DNA from: Glandiceps talaboti
Taxonomy: Eukaryota; Hemichordata; Enteropneusta; Spengelidae
Direction: 5' to 3'
Length of the DNA: 64,000 bases
NCBI RefSeq assembly: GCF_964340395.1
Contig: NC_135550.1
Coordinates: 33,448,176-33,512,175 of the forward strand
Shown: positions 1 to 12,300 of the stretch, piece by piece
How the letters are laid out: each line of letters opens with the position of its first letter
Numbering within the stretch: the first letter of the stretch is position 1
Made by a program: the position numbers and the translations under genes
Notes under the pieces: model-generated
What the model saw: the letters and a program-made list of their open reading frames with translations, nothing else
Database searches by the model: none
What the model was told of the DNA's origin: nothing

Positions 1-284
1 TATAATGTACTAATACAATATTGAACAGAAAACAAAGACTCAGTTGGTCTGCTGATCATTTTTCAAGAGTTATTCAAAGTGTAATTCATTTACAAGTATA
101 TGTTGTTTTTTGGAAAGGCAATGCACTGGTTAACATAACATTTTGTTTTAACTGGTGCATGTTTGTGTATACATATACACACAATATACAAATTGATTAT
201 ATATATAATGGTCAAAGTTGGTATTAAGTGTATTATGTACAGTTTTGTACTTGGTACTGAATTTTAATGCACAGGAAGAGTATC

Positions 285-475
285 CCCCCTAAAAATAATT
301 TGGGTGGGGGGTACTTGAAAATTTATTCGGGTGGGGGGGGGGGGTACTTGAAATATTTTGGGTTTTGGCAGGGGGGGGTACTTGAAAAATTTTGGAATAT
401 GGTAGGGGGGTACTTGAAAAAAAATTAGGGTTTTACAAAAAATCTCCCGACCCCCCCCCCCCCCCCCCAACAAGT
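285..475. repeat. G-rich short tandem repeat ending in a long C run
   Basis: Four or five diverged copies of a 30-40 bp unit made of a G6-G12 run followed by GTACTTGAAAAATTTT are seen on the plus strand. The block closes with an uninterrupted C run near 450-469. G runs recur at short spacing, so the plus strand could in principle form a G-quadruplex. No coding role is supported. Confidence 0.75.
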
Positions 476-884
476 TTGTGTGAAAGCAGCCTAAGTGTCT
501 TGTTAACTACAAACTGAATTCTCTATATGCCTGTGTATATATCTGGGTAAATTGGTAACTGAGCATCCGGGTTTCTATAAATGCCATCACTATAAAATCA
601 TCCTCTGAAAAGACCTCAAAATAACATCCTCTCACAACATATTTCACCAAGCCTTAGGTCAAGTTTCTATATGGTATCTTTATCGTGAAATTTTGGTCGC
701 TTCGCATTGCATAAACTCTCTTCAGTAAGACGCAATCTGATTGGCTGTGTGGCTCACTGAGCAGAATGGCGTGGGCATGGGCGCCAGTTCAGATGTAGAG
801 GAGGCGATCAGGATAAAAACATAATTATGTACCACGAAGGTCAATTCAGGCAAATTAACGAAGGTAAAATAGCAATGAACGTTT

Positions 885-1430
885 AGCCGACATCTACACC
901 GGATTTTAATCAGATTGAATAACACTTCTAAAAACATCTCACCAAGTTTCAGGCTCATTGACCAAGTACTTTTTGACAAATGTTTTTTACCAAAATCCAC
1001 ATTTTTACATCTAATTTGCATGTCATTGGTGAAATAATTATATGCTTCTTCATCTATACACACAGATGCATCACCATTAAATTTCAGCCCAATCTGCTAG
1101 TACTTTTGGAAATAAAGATTTTTGACCAAAAAGACACATTTTTAGTCCTAATTTGCATATCACTGGAGGGATCACCATGTTATGAACAATTCTTAGTAAA
1201 AACACCATCAAGAATGTTCCCACCAAATTTCAGACTGATCTGTCCATTAGTTTTGAGTTTAAGTTTTTTGACAAAAAAATCACATTTTTTGACCCAAATC
1301 ACACACTGGTGATAAGATCATTTTGATTTGGAAAATTTCCCAACTAGCCACCCAAGGTAATACATCCACCAAATATCATGGCAATCGGTTCAGCAGTTTT
1401 TGACTTTAAGTTGTTTACACAGACCTGGTA
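885..1430 (-). repeat. Dispersed modular repeat (CAAATTAGG family), copy 1
   Basis: This copy is about 545 bp of a repeat found many times in the window. It is made of roughly 110-bp modules that each carry variants of GATATGCAAATTAG, TTTTTGGTCAAAAA and GAAATTTGGTGGGAACAT when read on the minus strand. The plus-strand end reads GGCAATCGGTTCAGCAG then a track leading to an ACACA run. Related copies lie near 18130, 21966, 25770, 42715, 42960 and 48280, and inside each unit of the 745-bp triplication at 19728-21965. I cannot assign it to a named superfamily; no protein is encoded. Confidence 0.7.
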
Positions 1431-1439
1431 GGATGTAGG

Positions 1440-1627
1440 ATGCAATGTGAAGGCTTTACTCCTATGTGTTTAATTGGCTGCAATGGATTGTATGCTCCCC
1501 GGGGAGTTGAGGAAGACTAAAGGGCTGTTGTGCCGTTCTGATCTGAGCCAGGGTTAATAATTGTAAGGTGCTTTGAAGTGTGGGAAAGCACTATATAAGA
1601 ACCCAACATTGTTATTATTATTATTCA
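1440..1627 (+). mobile_element. SINE-like 3' tail
   Basis: The segment contains AAGGTGCTTTGAAGTGTGGG, then AAAGCACTATATAAGAACC and finally a (ATT)n tail ending near 1625. That is the typical 3' end of a tRNA-derived or LINE-mobilised animal SINE (a conserved stem-like block followed by an ATT microsatellite). No clear tRNA-related A and B box head is visible upstream, so it may be 5' truncated. Confidence 0.5.
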
Positions 1628-1654
1628 TTTCATTATAGCTATAAAACAACTCAA

Positions 1655-1880
1655 CATCAATTCAGTTGTGCTAAAATTAACATTTTCTCCTCTAAATCAC
1701 CAACCTGGGTTGTGATTATTTTCATTTGAACAATTTCCCATCTACACACCCAAAGTAAAATCCATAACAAATCTCAAGGCAATTGATCTGGCAATTTTTT
1801 AACTAAATTGTTTACACTCACACACACACACTTCACGACTCCTCAATATTCAGTTGCACTAAAAAGTCTGCACAACTGGC
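1655..1880 (-). repeat. Dispersed modular repeat, partial copy 2
   Basis: This partial copy has the terminal module of the CAAATTAGG family. It begins with GTGCTAAAATTAAC, continues through GAACAATTTCCCATCTACAC and GGCAATTGATCTGGCAA, and ends with a CACA run and CAGTTGCACTAAAAA. The GTGCTAAAA motif at both ends is the mark of the family terminus. Confidence 0.55.
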
Positions 1881-2677
1881 AAACATTGGATTGAAAGATA
1901 CTCTATCCACAATTTCAAGCTATCTGATGTGCTACATCCTTTTCCAAAATATTAACCAACTGTTAACATCAGTATCAGTATCAATATACAGTGTCAAGTA
2001 TATACATTCTATCTGGCTATACTCTATATATAATATATTGGGTTTGATAAAAGCAAAAGTCCGGTTGTCTACGGTAAGAATACTTTATTACCAACATTTC
2101 GACCACACACAGGTCTTCTTCAGGGTGTAAAAATAACAAACGGAAACAGAGTGATTGTAATAAATAAAAAAAAATAAAAAAATGAAAAGATAATACACAC
2201 ACACACACACACAGACATTTCACTCTCTATATAATATATATCATGTTGTTCTACATGCATCCTTCACAAAAGGAGAAAGGACATAACTCCAAGGTATTTC
2301 AAAGATTTATTTGCTTCATTTCTGAGTTACTTCATTGTTTAATTGCTATGGTACAATATAGATGCCTCATTTTCCTGAAATTAACACTAAGCACTTTCTT
2401 AAATCAGTCTTATCAGCATACATGTATCAAGTCCTGTGCTGAAAGTAAATAAATGACGAAATCTCGGAATATCTTACACAAAACTAAACAAAATACTCAA
2501 AAAGGTGCTAATATATGGTTCTAAGAAGTTGGCCGAAGATTTTTTTCCCAAATAAAAAAACTGCAGATGAAATACTCAGATTAAATTTAATTCCAAAATT
2601 GAACATTTCAAAAATATCATCATGGTAATTTACTTTCCCTCATAAAAATGGCTAATTATCTCGCAGTGGAAAGGAAA

Positions 2678-2766
2678 GATCTAAGACATAGAGACTGTTA
2701 CTCCCACAAAGGTCTGACCAAGATCTATGACATAGAGACTGTTACTCCCACAAAGGTGTGACCAAA
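2678..2766. repeat. 44-bp direct duplication
   Basis: Two adjacent copies of a 44-bp segment beginning GATCTA and containing GACATAGAGACTGTTACTCC differ at a few bases. Confidence 0.8.
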
Positions 2767-2897
2767 TATGAAAAGGATGCTGAAAAGATAGATAATATGG
2801 GGTTTTAAGAAAAGAACATCTCTTCTGCTAGATTAAAATATTTTAGTATTAGTCTGAATAATATATACTACTGTGGATTACCACTGGTACTACTATA

Positions 2898-2932
2898 TAC
2901 CACTACTGGTAGTTCTACTACCAGTAGTGGTA
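2898..2932. repeat. Perfect 15-bp-arm hairpin
   Basis: Arm TACCACTACTGGTAG at 2898-2912 is followed by a five-base spacer and its exact reverse complement at 2918-2932. It lies in intergenic DNA with no flanking gene, so a terminator role is not supported. Confidence 0.8.
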
Positions 2933-3094
2933 ACATTCCAGAGAATGCTACTTGTGACTATTGGTGACTCTGTTAGCTTAATAACGGTAAATAATATACT
3001 AAGAATATATTTCAATAGAGGTGTATGTTTGTATTCTATATTACAATGGTCATAAAGAAATCCAATCTTCTGTAGTAGTTTTTTTGACAAGACT

Positions 3095-3190
3095 GGGATG
3101 ACGTCACATGTTATATTCTGGTAATAACTGGGATGATGTGTTATATTCTGGTAATGACTGGGATGACATGTTATATTCTGGTAATGAGAT
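3095..3190. repeat. About 30-bp tandem repeat, three copies
   Basis: Three consecutive copies of a unit containing ACTGGGATGA, TGTTATATTCTGGTAAT. Minor substitutions and one length change separate them. Confidence 0.75.
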
Positions 3191-4472
3191 ATGGTAACAT
3201 GACAAGTTCTAGTTTGTAGCTTTTATACTACCCTCTATGAAACTGTCACAATTTTAACAATGACAAGATTTTTGTTCTGGAATAGAATAATTTGAATCTG
3301 TTCGCATGGCTAAAACTACCTTGGTTTGGCAAAAATCTGTCTATCACTTTGCATATTTCAATGTATGATAGCAAAACCTGGATTGAACACAAATTACAAC
3401 ACAGGGGGTATCTGTCATTGCCACTGAGGTGTCAACTCATCTTATTTATATAATCTCTCAATACTGAGTCTTCATATATAACACTTACAAATCTTTTTGT
3501 TAAGGTCAACAAATACATACAATTTGCAAGAGGCCACCACAAAAATTATGACATACCCATTTGACCCTTTTCAAATAAAGCTCATTTTACCAGATATTCC
3601 TCTCTGTTACCAGGCTAGTAAAACCTTTAAAATTAGTCAAACATCAAAGAAAATACAAGTATTTCCTTTCACGTTTTCTTTTTGTATCAAAATTTGTTCC
3701 AATTCCAGGTTTTTATTTTTCTTTGACTACGTTCTTCAAATCTTGAATATATACAGAAAGTTTACCTCAAAATAATGAAGTTTTTAGAATAAATCATCTT
3801 AAGTATTTATTTCAGCAATCCCTGGGCTGTAATATAGAAACCATCCAAGCAAGTTGTGTGTGTGTGTACGTGTGTTGTATAGAGTGAGTTCTGTAGACAA
3901 TGTCATTGGCTGGTATGTACATGTACATATGAATTATTTCGACTGCACATCAACTAGAATTTTACTTGCATCACTCATTGCATCTTCATATATATGGTGA
4001 ATATTAATGGCATACAGGATACACTTCCTGTAACTATATTGGAGTTTTGAAAAATACATGATAACTGTAATCAAGCTATGAATGAAAGCAGTAAAGTAGT
4101 TATAAATCTGCAAATTTGTTTTTCCCCTTGTGCTGAACAAGCAGATATTCCAATAGAGCATATCTTGTGGTATAAATGTGTATTGTGGTGACTTCATTGC
4201 CTGGTACCATATGTTTGATTTTTCAACTAAATCAATGACAGCTAATAGAACTTAGAAAGAAGCATCCAAACCATAACTGGCTCGATGAATTTTTCTTTTT
4301 AAACAATTTACATTCTTATATTCTGTAAATAAAACTGAGCATTTACAATAATTCATCTTTCCATCTCTCTACTTTGCTATCTATCTCTAGCAATATATTT
4401 AGCCATTATAAAACAAACCTGGCCCACCCTACATCCATCCCCTTTCCCTGGTAATTTGTTCCTGTATTTATG

Positions 4473-6286
4473 TTACTTAGAGCTGATTCCTAATTTTTCT
4501 AAGCATCGGATTCCTTTCTCTTGGTACTCCTCTCTGGACATCCAGAATGTGTCTTTGTCCTTCATAATGTCAGCTAAAACAGCACCACCAAGGAACACCA
4601 TGTGCTTACGTCTTGGAGGATCTTCAATCCTGATCTTGAATTTCTGAAATAAACATTCAACCTTGTTAAACCTGGTAATGTCAAAGATGTCAGGATACCA
4701 AAACATGCGTGTTATAAACACTATGTATAATTATCTATGTTATTAATTTGGGAATATTTTTGGTAGTAATGTGTTTCAACAAGATTTTAGTTAAATGGTG
4801 GCAATGTTTGCAATGTGGGGATATATAGCTATAGCACATATGATTTCCATGCATTGGTAGAGAAAGAACAAAAAGAAGAATTTCACCTGAAGGATGACAG
4901 TAAAAGTTTTGAAGCTTTCAATTCCATATAAATCCATGGCATATTTCTTGCTTACCGAAAGTTTTGTTGTGTCACCCTTGAGTACCCTTTCAAGGTAGAG
5001 TTGTTTAATTTCTCTTTCAAGCCGTGATGGTAGGCCAGGATACATGGTGGAACCCCCAGATAAGACTATGTGTTTGTAGAATTCAGATCTGGTATCAATA
5101 TCAGCTGCCTGTATAGTGTTAAACAATAATTCTGCCACACCAACACCTTCTATGTTGATCAGATGGGGTTGGAAAAGTGCCTCTGGAGCTTCAAACCTCT
5201 CTCCACCAACCTTGATAACTCTTCCATCAGGCAACTGCATGGATGTGGAAGAAATGAATGATTTAATTTCATATAATATAGTATTATAAAACTGTCACAA
5301 AGAAAAGCATGTTGATGTTGTTTTTCTTAGCAAGTCTGACGAAGCATATGACCATAATCTTTTTGAATTGTGTTAATGATGTCTGTTCAGCACTTCTTAG
5401 AGGATTACTATGTAAACTTCTTCACTTCACAATCAGTACACAGTTCATCACTACAGACATTCATTACACTATTTCAGTGTGGAATTTTGATTATATACAA
5501 AATGATATTCTACAGAGCATTGGTTTATAGTAATAAAAATATACATATTGTCAGTAAAATTGTCACCAAATGGAGTCTAATTGGATAGTACTCAACAACT
5601 GTCTATGAAAACTAAATGATAATAATTCAGGGTAAAATCAATGAGCAATGTTTGATGAAATGAAGAATTTGATTTTGGGTAATAATGGTTGTACATCAAA
5701 TTGATGACTTCTAATCATTACACTTATTTAATTTTCTTAGGCAAGTGTGCAGTAATGGTAAGAAATTGCTGAAAAGTCAAGAGTATTCTTACTGTATATG
5801 ATTCAACTAAGACTGTTGTTTCTAAAGCAAGTTTTTGTTCTTGTTCAACATCATACCTGCAATGAAAGAATTGTGTCATTAGTACGTATTGCCTCAAAAT
5901 AAATGTTCTCTATATATGTCTGTTCAGAACTTCTTAGAGGATTACTATGTAAACTTCTTCACTTCGTAATCAGTACACAGTTCATCACTACAGCCATTTA
6001 CCAAATACACAACAGTGACTGAGAGTATATTCATTTCTAATTGATGGGTAAATGAAAAGATGGCTATTATCATCACCTCATTATGTAAACCACCGCTATA
6101 ATCAGCATTTTTTAAAAATTTGAAAATTGTTTAGAAATAGCTAGAATACATACGCAACATAACAGAGTTTTTCCTTCATCATTCTAATGGTTTCAAAGTC
6201 TGCAGAATGATTGAATGCATAGCCACGTAAAAGCAGCAACTGTGGAGAGAAAACAATATGTTTCATTGCTATGCAATGCTGCACAA

Positions 6287-6329
<43 letters not shown>

Positions 6330-9300
6330 AATAATAATAATCTTTATTTACATTGGATAGTTCTTTAAGTACTTGTTTCTCAAGAAGTCTAGTTAAGGCC
6401 ATCCCTCATGGATTCAGTGTTAATGCAGGAGGAAACTGGAGTACCCGGGGAAAACCTGTGTTGTTCGGTAGAGTCAAACTGAAATATACTCTTCTTACAA
6501 TAGGCGTGGTTAATTTAAAATAAAACCCTGAATGGGTTCAAACCCTGAAGTGGGAAGAGGCAAGTGGTTTAACAACTTGGCCACCGACAACATTACTGGA
6601 ATAGAATGTGAACATCCAATATTTTAAAATACTAGTACTCTACACCAAAGTAACTAGTATGGATCTGTTTAGTGCTATTGGTAGACTGTTGATGGTAGAA
6701 ATGAATAAATTGTTGTTAACAAAACATGTACAAATTGACAAAGCATACTATGACGCTTCTAATAAAACACAAACCAAAATATATAAATGATTGACTTAGC
6801 ATATGACCCTAACTTTTTTGAAATATGTGTGTCCTAATTATGTCTGTTCAGCACTTCTTAGAGGATTACTATGTACACTTCTTCACTTCACTATCAACCC
6901 CAATCAGAACACAGTCCATCACATTCACTACAGTCAATCATCTACTGAATATTTTAAACTTAAATTTGTGTTTTGATATCTTGACCTAACTTCATATATA
7001 AGAGCTGAAGACAAAAAATCCAACAGTGGAAATATTTGATGTGATTAAAGGTCATTATTCAAGATTTTATGTAATCTTCCTTTGGCTGATAGGTAGATAT
7101 TTTTAGCCCTGTCCTCATATGAATTGGTTTTGAATTGAATCAAATTGAATCGATTTAGTTATACTGGCTTGAAATCAGTTTATGTTTCGCAGGAATTCGT
7201 TCAAGTTATCCCTCAAGCAAGGGCTGCCAGAGCTCAACAGTTATTTCTTGCTTGACAAAGGTCATTTGGATAGACAAATTAGAGTTAATCAAGATTGTGT
7301 TGATTGATATACTATGGGTGAAGCAATGTCAATGCCAATGATCGATTTGGGCCAAGCGATGTAATATTGACTTTACGTTATAATTTTACCTAAATATGAT
7401 TGAACTTTGAGATGATCAAGCCTAGTTAACATATATATATATATATATATATATGGACTTTGATAGATACTTGACGTAAACCTTCACCCCCTTTTATGGG
7501 GCCTTGTCATTTGAAAATAGTGCCAAAGGCATTGTAGCACAACTGTATAATTTTTAAACATTAAACAATAGCTTGTTATCAAGTCCCAGACACACAATTT
7601 ATTACTTGGCTGTGGTGGAAATGGTCAGTTATAGACATACTTGTGTGACTGCCATCCAACTTTTCCAGAGTAATTGAAAGAAACGATAGCTTTCCCTACT
7701 GAACTTGAAGGGATTGCATGGTATGCTTTCAAGATAAGCAACCTGCCAAAGTGTCTGGGAGCAACCATAGTCACTGTACCATTAAGTAAAAGCTAGGGAA
7801 GGGACAATGTGATATTGTGCATATGTACTACCACTAACTACCATTAGGTAAAAGCTAGGGAAGGGACAATGTGATATTGTGCATATGTACTACCACTAAC
7901 TACCATTAGGTAAAAGCTAGGGAAGGGACAATGTGATATTGTGCATATGTACTACCACTAACTACCATTAGGTAAAAGCTAGGGAAGGGACAATGTGATA
8001 TTGTGCACTACCACTCACTACCATTCAACCGAGTGAGGATTAAAGTTATGTTGTTCCTACTTTAGTAATTGCTGAGGGTCCATTCAACAAGTGGTTTCAT
8101 ACTGGACAGGGGATTTCAATTCTGAAAATACCAATGACTATTTTGTGAGGTAACTAGGTCATCTCTGTACATCAAGATCTATTCATCAGTTTGGAGGGAT
8201 GTACAACAACTTAATTTTACAACTTACTTTTATAAGGTACCTTGTGATATCTCGACCTGCAATGTCGAGACGTCTTGTAAGATGGGGAAGAGCAAAGCCT
8301 TCATATGTTGGACAGATGTGGGTAACACCATCACCAGAATCTACTACCACACCAGTTAGAAGACCTAGAACACAATAAACATTCATGTAAGTGGTTATGT
8401 CAAGCAGAATGATTCCATATGCATATTTTGTGTCTATCTATTAAAGTGGAGAGAATGGAAATCTGATAGGTGTGTAAACAGCTGTGCACTGTGAAAAAAA
8501 AGAATGTTTGACATACAAGAAAAAAGACAATAACAATTTACAACTGTATAATTCCTTTTTGTGAATTAAATTCTACAATAAAGCAAATCAATTGCATATT
8601 TTCATAATAGCAAATTTATTTGATGGTGTTTAACCATATATCACCACTTTACTATGATAGTACAAGGCAAGTGTCACAGCATGTTCACTTGTTAGTGCTC
8701 TTGGTATGCTTTCAAAAACTTGATAACAGAGTTGGGGGAATCCACATACAAATTTACATAGTACCCCCAACTCTGTAATACTTTTGATGCACATCTTAGT
8801 AAAATGTACAGTGTTCTCCCGGGGGGTGGGGGTGGGGGGGGGGGGGGAGGGAGTCTGGCTATAGTACTTTCAGTGTGCTATTCACACATAGGCAGATCAA
8901 GTCACTGGTGATCAGTGTTAATTGATGAAATTTCTTATTGTTTTTAAATGGTAACTTTGGCCTCCAAGGAAACAAATGCCCTAAAACAAACAGTTGTTCA
9001 CACCTTTTCTAAAGTAAAGTGACACCGTTGTGTCACATGCTCTGTGTCATTTGCAAAGTTTTTCTTCCCTCTTGTGTGAAGGCGTTGCTGAAGTTGAAAT
9101 CAAAGGATATTCCGGCACCAAAAATCTATATAAAGTCTGTGAAAATGTGGAATACGACTTTTCCAACACTAAATTTGATACCGTACGACAATGAACTCGA
9201 TGTATCAAAAATGAGTAGTATGAATTACATGGCAGATATGATGCTGTAGACTTTCGACTAGCATTCTTCAACGTCTTCAAAAAAGTATAACAGATTCATA

Positions 9301-12300
9301 TACCTTTTGATAAAGTGGTGATGTTGTGTTCAATCATTAGTTTTATGCTCAATTTTACCCTGAAAACACTTTTAATTAATAGTGGGACATTGTATATTGC
9401 AAAGTTTGACCAGGGCGACTGCATAAAAAATTTCAATCGTCACAAATTCTCGCGAGTTTTTTGAGCCCTCAATAGCAAGTTTCACACATCATGAGATTTT
9501 GGCAAGGCGCGACGACTACATGTAGGTGTATGCAAACTTTTTAATGTTTTCTACCTCTACTAGTCTCGGGACATTTAGTTTTAAATAATTTTAGCTTTTC
9601 CTGAGAAAACTAATCGTTATTGTTATTGCATGAAAACATTATGCAAATGAGGTGCCCTGCAATCCAAACAATTCAGGGTGAACACTGATGTATATGGGTA
9701 GATGTTTCCTGCCAATACAACATTCATGATACAGCCATACATAAAGTAAGCTACAAGTGATGCCATGATATAGCCATACATAAAGTAAGCTACAAGTGAT
9801 GCCATGATATAGCCATACGTAAAGGAAGCTACAAGTGATGCCATGATATAGCCATACTTGTATAATAAGCTACAAGTGATGCCATGATATAGCCATATTT
9901 GTATAGTAAGCTACAAGTGATGCCATGATATAGCCATACGTTAAGTAAGCTACAAGTGATGCCATGATATAGCCATACTTGTATAGTAAGCTACAAGTGA
10001 TGCCATGATATAGCCATACTTGTATAGTAAGCTACAAGTGATGCCATGATATAGCCATACTTGTATAGTAAGCTACAAGTGATGTCATGATATAGCCATA
10101 CTTGTATTGTAAGCTACAAGTGATGCCATGATATAGCCATATGTAAAGTAAGCTACAAGTGATGCCATGATATAGCCATATTTGTATAGTAAGCTACAAG
10201 TGATGCCATTATACAGTCAGGGATCTGCCGACGCCGGTCGGCACCGGTCGCTAGCGTCCGGGACTCAGTCTTGCCGACCACCACTCAAAGGTTGCCGACC
10301 ACCACCTTCAAGTGTCACAATTTGGTTTAACATCGACCCCCACGCTCACTTTAATAATTACACATTCATTTTCTGCCCACATGGGCGTATTGATTTAAAA
10401 GATAATGAAGTATGAAAATGTCTTTGAGAAAAGAACAATGTAGACGACCATTAATTACAATAATGACAAATACTTGACTATTTATAAAGACGAAGTGTGA
10501 ACTGACACCAGCTGACGCACATGTACACAGTACAGTACGTTTGTATTACACTGGGCAAACACGATGCTGCAGACTTTCGACTAGCATTCTTCAGCGTCGT
10601 CAAAAAAGTATAACAGCCTCATATACCTTTTATAAAGTGTTGACGTTGTGTCCGATCATTAGTTTTCTGTTTAATTTTACTCTGAAAACACTTTTAGTTA
10701 GTAGTTTGCCATCGTACATAGCACGACGATGAAAACACGTAATTTCCAAAATGGCGGGCGGTGACGTCACAAACTATCGCGAGGTCTCATGTAGCACGAG
10801 ATTTCGTCTAAACGCGATGCGTATGTGTGGATATACGCAACTTTTTAGAGTTTTGAAACTGCAGTCGTCTTTGGATATTTAGTTTGATTGAAACAACTTT
10901 AGCTTTTCAGAAAACTAATCAAAAACTGATTGAAAAAAATTGATGTGCAAAGACTGAGATTAGAGTTATAAATCTGTAGAGAAAGAAAAGTTGGTTTTAA
11001 CTTTTTCATTGGCAACTTTGAGTGTACCATTAATTTATTCATGAATATTAATTATGCAAATTAACATGAATATTAATTAGCGACCGGGACTACTCTCAAG
11101 CTTGGCAGAACCCTGTACAGTCATACTTGTATAGTAAGCTACAAGTGATGCCATTATATAGCCATATGTAAAGTAAGCTACAAGTGATGCCATGATATAG
11201 CCATACTTGTATAGTAAGCTACAAGTGATGCCATTATAGTCATACTTGTATAGTAAGCTACAAGTGATGCCATGATATAGCCATATGTAAAGTAAGCTAC
11301 AAGTGATGCCATGATATAGCCATACTTGTATACTAAGCTACAAGTGATGCCATTATAGTCATACTTGTATAGTAAGTTACAAGTGATGCCATGATATAGT
11401 CATACGTTAAGTAAGCTACAAGTGATGCCATGATATAGCCATACTTGTATAGTAAGCTACAAGTGATGCCATGATACAGCCATACTTGTATAGTAAGCTA
11501 CAAGTGATGCCATGATATAGCCATACTTGTATAGTAAGCTACAAGTGATGCCATGATATAGCCATACTTGTATAGTAAGCTACAAGTGATGCCATGATAC
11601 AGCCATACTTGTATAGTAAGCTACAAGTGATGCCATGATATAGCCATACTTGTATAGTAAGCTACAAGTGATGCCATGATATAGCCATATTTGTAAAGTA
11701 AGCTACAAGTGATGCCATGATATAGCCATACTTGTATAGTAAGCTACAAGTGATGCCATGATATAGCCATACTTGTATAGTAAGCTACAAGTGATGCCAT
11801 GATATAGCCATACTTGTATAGTAAGCTACAAGTGATGCCATTATATTTTAGGTAAGCTTAATTTACCTTGTGCATAGAGTGTAAGTACAGCCTGGACTGC
11901 TATGTAGCAACCTGCCACTTCATACTGTTCAAACATCATCTGAAACAGATAACATGAAACATTGTAACGCAGGGTTTGTACTGATACGCTGTGATATACA
12001 TCATCTGAAACAGATAACATGAAACATTGTAATGCACAGTTTGTATAGACACACTGTGATATACATCATGTGAAACAGGTAACGTGAAACATTGTAACGC
12101 AGGGTTTGTACAGATACACTGTGATATACATCATGTGAAATAGATAACGTGACACATTGTAACAGAGTTTGTACAGACAAACTGTGTTATACATTATCTG
12201 AAACAGATAACATGAAACATTGTAATGCATAGTTTGTACAGACACTGTTCAAACATCTGAAACAGATAACATGAAACATTGTAATGCATAGTTTGTACAG

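Larger units (their letters stand above)
1..4472. other. Intergenic region downstream of ACTR2, repeats only
   Basis: I see no coding exon here. Short open frames exist on both strands, but none has splice-site context, family motifs or conserved character. The stretch holds a G-rich short tandem repeat, copies of a dispersed modular repeat, a SINE-like tail, small tandem duplications and one hairpin, each listed separately. The remaining sequence, roughly 3200-4472, is AT-rich and featureless apart from a short TG run near 3856. The ACTR2 3' untranslated region must lie in the upper part, but I could not pick a convincing polyadenylation signal. Confidence 0.6.
5370..6925 (+). repeat. Three intronic copies of an about 90-bp sequence in ACTR2
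   Basis: Near-identical copies lie at about 5370-5455, 5919-5997 and 6841-6925. All three share TGTCTGTTCAG, then CACTTCTTAGAGGATTACTA (or AACTTC in copy 2) and a CTTCTTCACTTC block. The first and third copies also share upstream sequence with GCATATGACC. They are separated by exons 7 and 6, so they are dispersed duplicates and not a simple array. Confidence 0.75.

Noticed and set aside
2075-2125. Penelope-like or other retroelement end
   Set aside because: The words ACCAACATTTCGACCACACA and GGTCTTCTTCAGGGTG resemble motifs often seen at such ends, but only about 50 bases are present, with no protein or second terminus.
4887-4955. Extension of ACTR2 exon 8 as the main exon end
   Set aside because: The GTAAGC donor at 4956 restores the exact ARP2 sequence and length; the extension has no counterpart in the family as I know it.
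6193-6402. Poly-cysteine minus-strand frame
   Set aside because: It is the CAA microsatellite read in reverse and overlaps ACTR2 exon 6 in the wrong frame.
9019-9249. 76-codon plus-strand frame
   Set aside because: It lies in ACTR2 intron 5 and runs directly into the dispersed repeat at 9240-9610. No transposase or other family signature.
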